From assembly GCA_900768755.1 (NCBI GenBank), contig CAAGDV010000001.1:62001-126000 (forward strand): a DNA stretch of 64,000 nt, written 5' to 3'. Shown here piece after piece: positions 62,213 through 64,000 of this stretch (its first letter is position 1; every line of letters starts with the position of its first letter). Below the pieces are notes generated by a model. The model did no database searches and was not told the origin of the DNA. It was given only the letters and a program-made list of their open reading frames with translations. This stretch comes from Lachnospiraceae bacterium (lineage in GTDB: Bacteria > Bacillota > Clostridia > Lachnospirales > Lachnospiraceae). The translations under genes were made by a program, and so were the position numbers.

Positions 62213-63337
62213 TTATCTTGATTTATCAATATTGATTGCCTCGCCTATGGTCGCGGCCTGTCCCGTCTCCATAATCTCAAACAATCCGTTAAGTCTCTTT
62301 ATGTCGTTGTAGTCCTTGCCGAGGTATGCCTCGTACTCCGTGGAAAGCTTAAGTCCCCTCTGACGGACCTCTTCCTCGAGTTCAGCTTTTTTCGCGCTGA
62401 CACCGCGGAGTTCTTCCTCGACCTCCTCAATCTTCGGAAGCTCCCTTCCCTCAATCTCAGCCTTTATCGCCTGGCTCGAATTGTTGTCAAAGTTGGAAAG
62501 CGCCGCTTCCTTCTCCTCGGTAATACCCGCAATCTGTGCCTCCAGCTGCGAAATCTGTGAATCAAAATCCTCAAGATTGTACATTTCTTCATTCTTGTCC
62601 CTCTTGATAGAGCGGGAGATGTTGCTAATCTGGCGGTTGTTGCCGGTGATGCTGTCCCTGAGCTCACGGATTGATTTCAGGGCGTCTCTGTGTCTGTGTT
62701 TTGTTTTGTCCCCGATAATCTTGTAAATAAAGAAAAATATTACGATTATGACAAAATATGTTACCGCCACAACCGGAACCGGATAATCGGCCTTAAGTTC
62801 CTTAAACGGCAGTACGAGATATACCACCGCAGGCAGAATAAGAAATGCCAGAAGTATCACAAGCGCGCACAAGAAAATCTCGCCGGCGCCTTTGGTAAAA
62901 TACAGTGTAAAATAGAAGCCGCTGCCGCAGAATGACGGAAGCTTCTCCTCCTTGAGCGCCGCAGAAATATTTTTCTTAAGCACCTTATTCTGTGCCACCA
63001 GATCCGCTGTCTCCTCGGCAATGCGCTCCTTGACGCCTTTATCCTTGGCCTTGCCTCTCTTGGCACGTATTTTTTTGAGCTTGTCCGACGCAGCGTCAAT
63101 CTCTTTGTCAAAATCCTCGCATACCTCACCGCGACGTTTCTTCAAAGTCGAATCAATTGTGTCTTTAAGATTCTTACGGCGAAGCGCGGCATCCCGCTCA
63201 AGCTCCTTCTCTTTCGCAGCCGTCTCGGAAAGTGCTGCTTTTGCGTCATTGTGCTCTTTCACGAGTCCTCTGTACTCTGAAAGAACCGTTATGTCCCCCG
63301 ACAAAATATTCCTATCTTCCAAAACCCCATCCTCCAT
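62213..63337 (-). CDS. Coiled-coil membrane protein of unknown function
   Basis: 374 residues. Two long charged coiled coils (~20-125 and ~220-330) flank two membrane helices (~150-175 and ~185-207), a topology that puts both coils on the same, probably cytoplasmic, side. No catalytic motif. The ATG at 63337 has no ribosome site; a TTG at 63322 lies eight bases after GGAGG and may be the real start. Preceded by the GC-rich repeat. Confidence 0.7.
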   Translation of the reverse strand: MEDGVLEDRNILSGDITVLSEYRGLVKEHNDAKAALSETAAKEKELERDAALRRKNLKDTIDSTLKKRRGEVCEDFDKEIDAASDKLKKIRAKRGKAKDKGVKERIAEETADLVAQNKVLKKNISAALKEEKLPSFCGSGFYFTLYFTKGAGEIFLCALVILLAFLILPAVVYLVLPFKELKADYPVPVVAVTYFVIIVIFFFIYKIIGDKTKHRHRDALKSIRELRDSITGNNRQISNISRSIKRDKNEEMYNLEDFDSQISQLEAQIAGITEEKEAALSNFDNNSSQAIKAEIEGRELPKIEEVEEELRGVSAKKAELEEEVRQRGLKLSTEYEAYLGKDYNDIKRLNGLFEIMETGQAATIGEAINIDKSR

Positions 63338-63354
63338 TGGTATATGTTTGTATT

Positions 63355-63452
63355 ACCCCGGCGCCCTCCGGCGTCGCTTGCTTTTCCGCTCTGTTGGCAG
63401 ACTCGCAAACCCGCGTCCTCCGGCGTCGCTTGCTTTTCCGCTCGCGTACATT
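63355..63452. repeat. GC-rich repeat element, locus 2
   Basis: Two copies of CTCCGGCGTCGCTTGCTTTTCCGCTC-type sequence (about 63363-63395 and 63418-63446) flank GACTCGCAAACCCGCG. The words GGCGTCGCTT, TTTTCGCTCGCGTACATT and ACTCGCAAACCCGCG are shared with 12008-12172. Confidence 0.78.
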
Positions 63453-63492
63453 ATAAAACATTTGGCGTTCTCTTGCAACCTGATATTACGCG

Positions 63493-64000
63493 TTATGCCG
63501 GTTCTTTTCCGAACAGTACCTTTGTTTTTTCGCATATGACTATGTTCTCCGCACTTTTTTTGGAATAATCATTGGAAAGGTTGAAGGCTGACCAGTCGCT
63601 GTGGTTTATGTTGAAATTCACGGTAAGCACCGCGCCGCCCGGCAATGTCGTGCTGTCTGAAAAACTAATTGTGCACAATGTATCCGCATCAGTCAGGCCA
63701 TAGTCAACGAATCTGCCCTCGCAGCCGCTCACCGCGTTGTACGCGCCCTCCGCCGTCTGCACGGCGCTGTGATAGCAGGCAAACTGAAGTGCCGTGTCAT
63801 TATCCTTTGTAAAATAATATTTTATCTCCAAATCAGACAGCTGTATTGTTCCGCTGCCGTTATTTTTCACGGTCATGATGCCGCCCACACTGCTGTCCGA
63901 GTAGTTAATGTTGACCGACAAATCCCCGCTCTGCGCCGATTCCGAAGAAGAATTTCCGGCAGTCTCCGTGGGCTGTGTCTCCGTATTTCCGCTATTATCT
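63493..64000 (-). CDS. Secreted protein ending in a CBM3 cellulose-binding module (partial)
   Basis: The frame is open to the right edge, so the 5' part is missing; 168 codons plus stop are present. A Ser/Thr/Glu linker (TETQPTETAGNSSSESAQ) leads into a C-terminal module with INYSDSSVGGIMTVKNNG, IQLSDLEIKYYFTKD and LPGGAVLTVNFNINHSDWSAF, the family 3 cellulose-binding pattern. The upstream part is probably a glycoside hydrolase. Fits the cellobiose locus in this genome. Confidence 0.85.
   Translation of the reverse strand, partial: DNSGNTETQPTETAGNSSSESAQSGDLSVNINYSDSSVGGIMTVKNNGSGTIQLSDLEIKYYFTKDNDTALQFACYHSAVQTAEGAYNAVSGCEGRFVDYGLTDADTLCTISFSDSTTLPGGAVLTVNFNINHSDWSAFNLSNDYSKKSAENIVICEKTKVLFGKEPA

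Overview
The window looks like a chromosome segment from a Gram-positive, spore-forming, fibre-degrading member of the Clostridia, most likely a Lachnospiraceae. The reasons are: low-to-middle GC; strong GGAGG ribosome sites and sigma-A promoters with 16-18 base spacers; FabK, GdpP and a YyaC-type sporulation protein; family-typical unknowns (DUF6128-, DUF5711-, DUF951-, YesL-like); and cellulose genes (cellobiose phosphorylase, a CBM3 tail). No rRNA, phage, transposase or CRISPR array is visible. One tRNA (Cys) and the small SRP RNA are present.

Layout. 1-9.5 kb: the N-terminal part of a sugar transferase, hypA, a tryptophan-type ABC transporter with fabK-fabZ, a Cthe_2159-like beta-helix lipoprotein, a zinc-ribbon membrane protein and dtd. 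9.5-21.4 kb: one long leftward block, dnaX-ybaB-recR, then a three-gene kleisin/KITE/SMC set resembling Wadjet type III JetA-JetB-JetC without a JetD nuclease, then a TPR protein whose AAA+ domain has lost its catalytic residues. 21.4-31.7 kb: eno, SRP RNA, tadA, a GNAT gene, a DUF6128-like gene, rsmA-tatD-metG-deoC, an AEC transporter and DAHP synthase. 31.8-38.6 kb: a large vWA surface protein, then 1.2 kb without protein genes that holds a promoter-terminator sRNA candidate, four copies of a two-hairpin repeat and a yybP-ykoY manganese riboswitch upstream of mntP and a CaCA exporter. 38.6-46 kb: DUF1858 gene, ferredoxin, MerR regulator, gdpP-rplI-dnaB, a chemoreceptor and yesL.

46-56.6 kb is a cellobiose locus: a three-component ABC importer, a LacI regulator and cellobiose phosphorylase, tied together by LacI-type operators of the form GAAAACG(T/A/G)TTTC in front of each transcription unit, followed by a hybrid sensor kinase. 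56.7-64 kb: rpsF-ssb-rpsR, DUF951, tRNA-Cys, cvpA, a DUF5711 protein, a membrane protein joining an inactive-looking MPN/JAB domain to LysM, a yyaC-like sporulation gene with a sigma-F-like promoter, a coiled-coil membrane protein, and the CBM3 end of a secreted protein cut by the window edge.

The strongest candidates for something undescribed are the nuclease-less JetABC-like condensin embedded in the dnaX-recR operon with its pseudo-AAA+ neighbour; the structured repeat around the manganese riboswitch, whose copies keep their stems by paired base changes; and a second repeat family, a long bidirectional terminator hairpin found between convergent genes at 7.8 and 62.1 kb. Domain assignments are from reading motifs; no database search was run.
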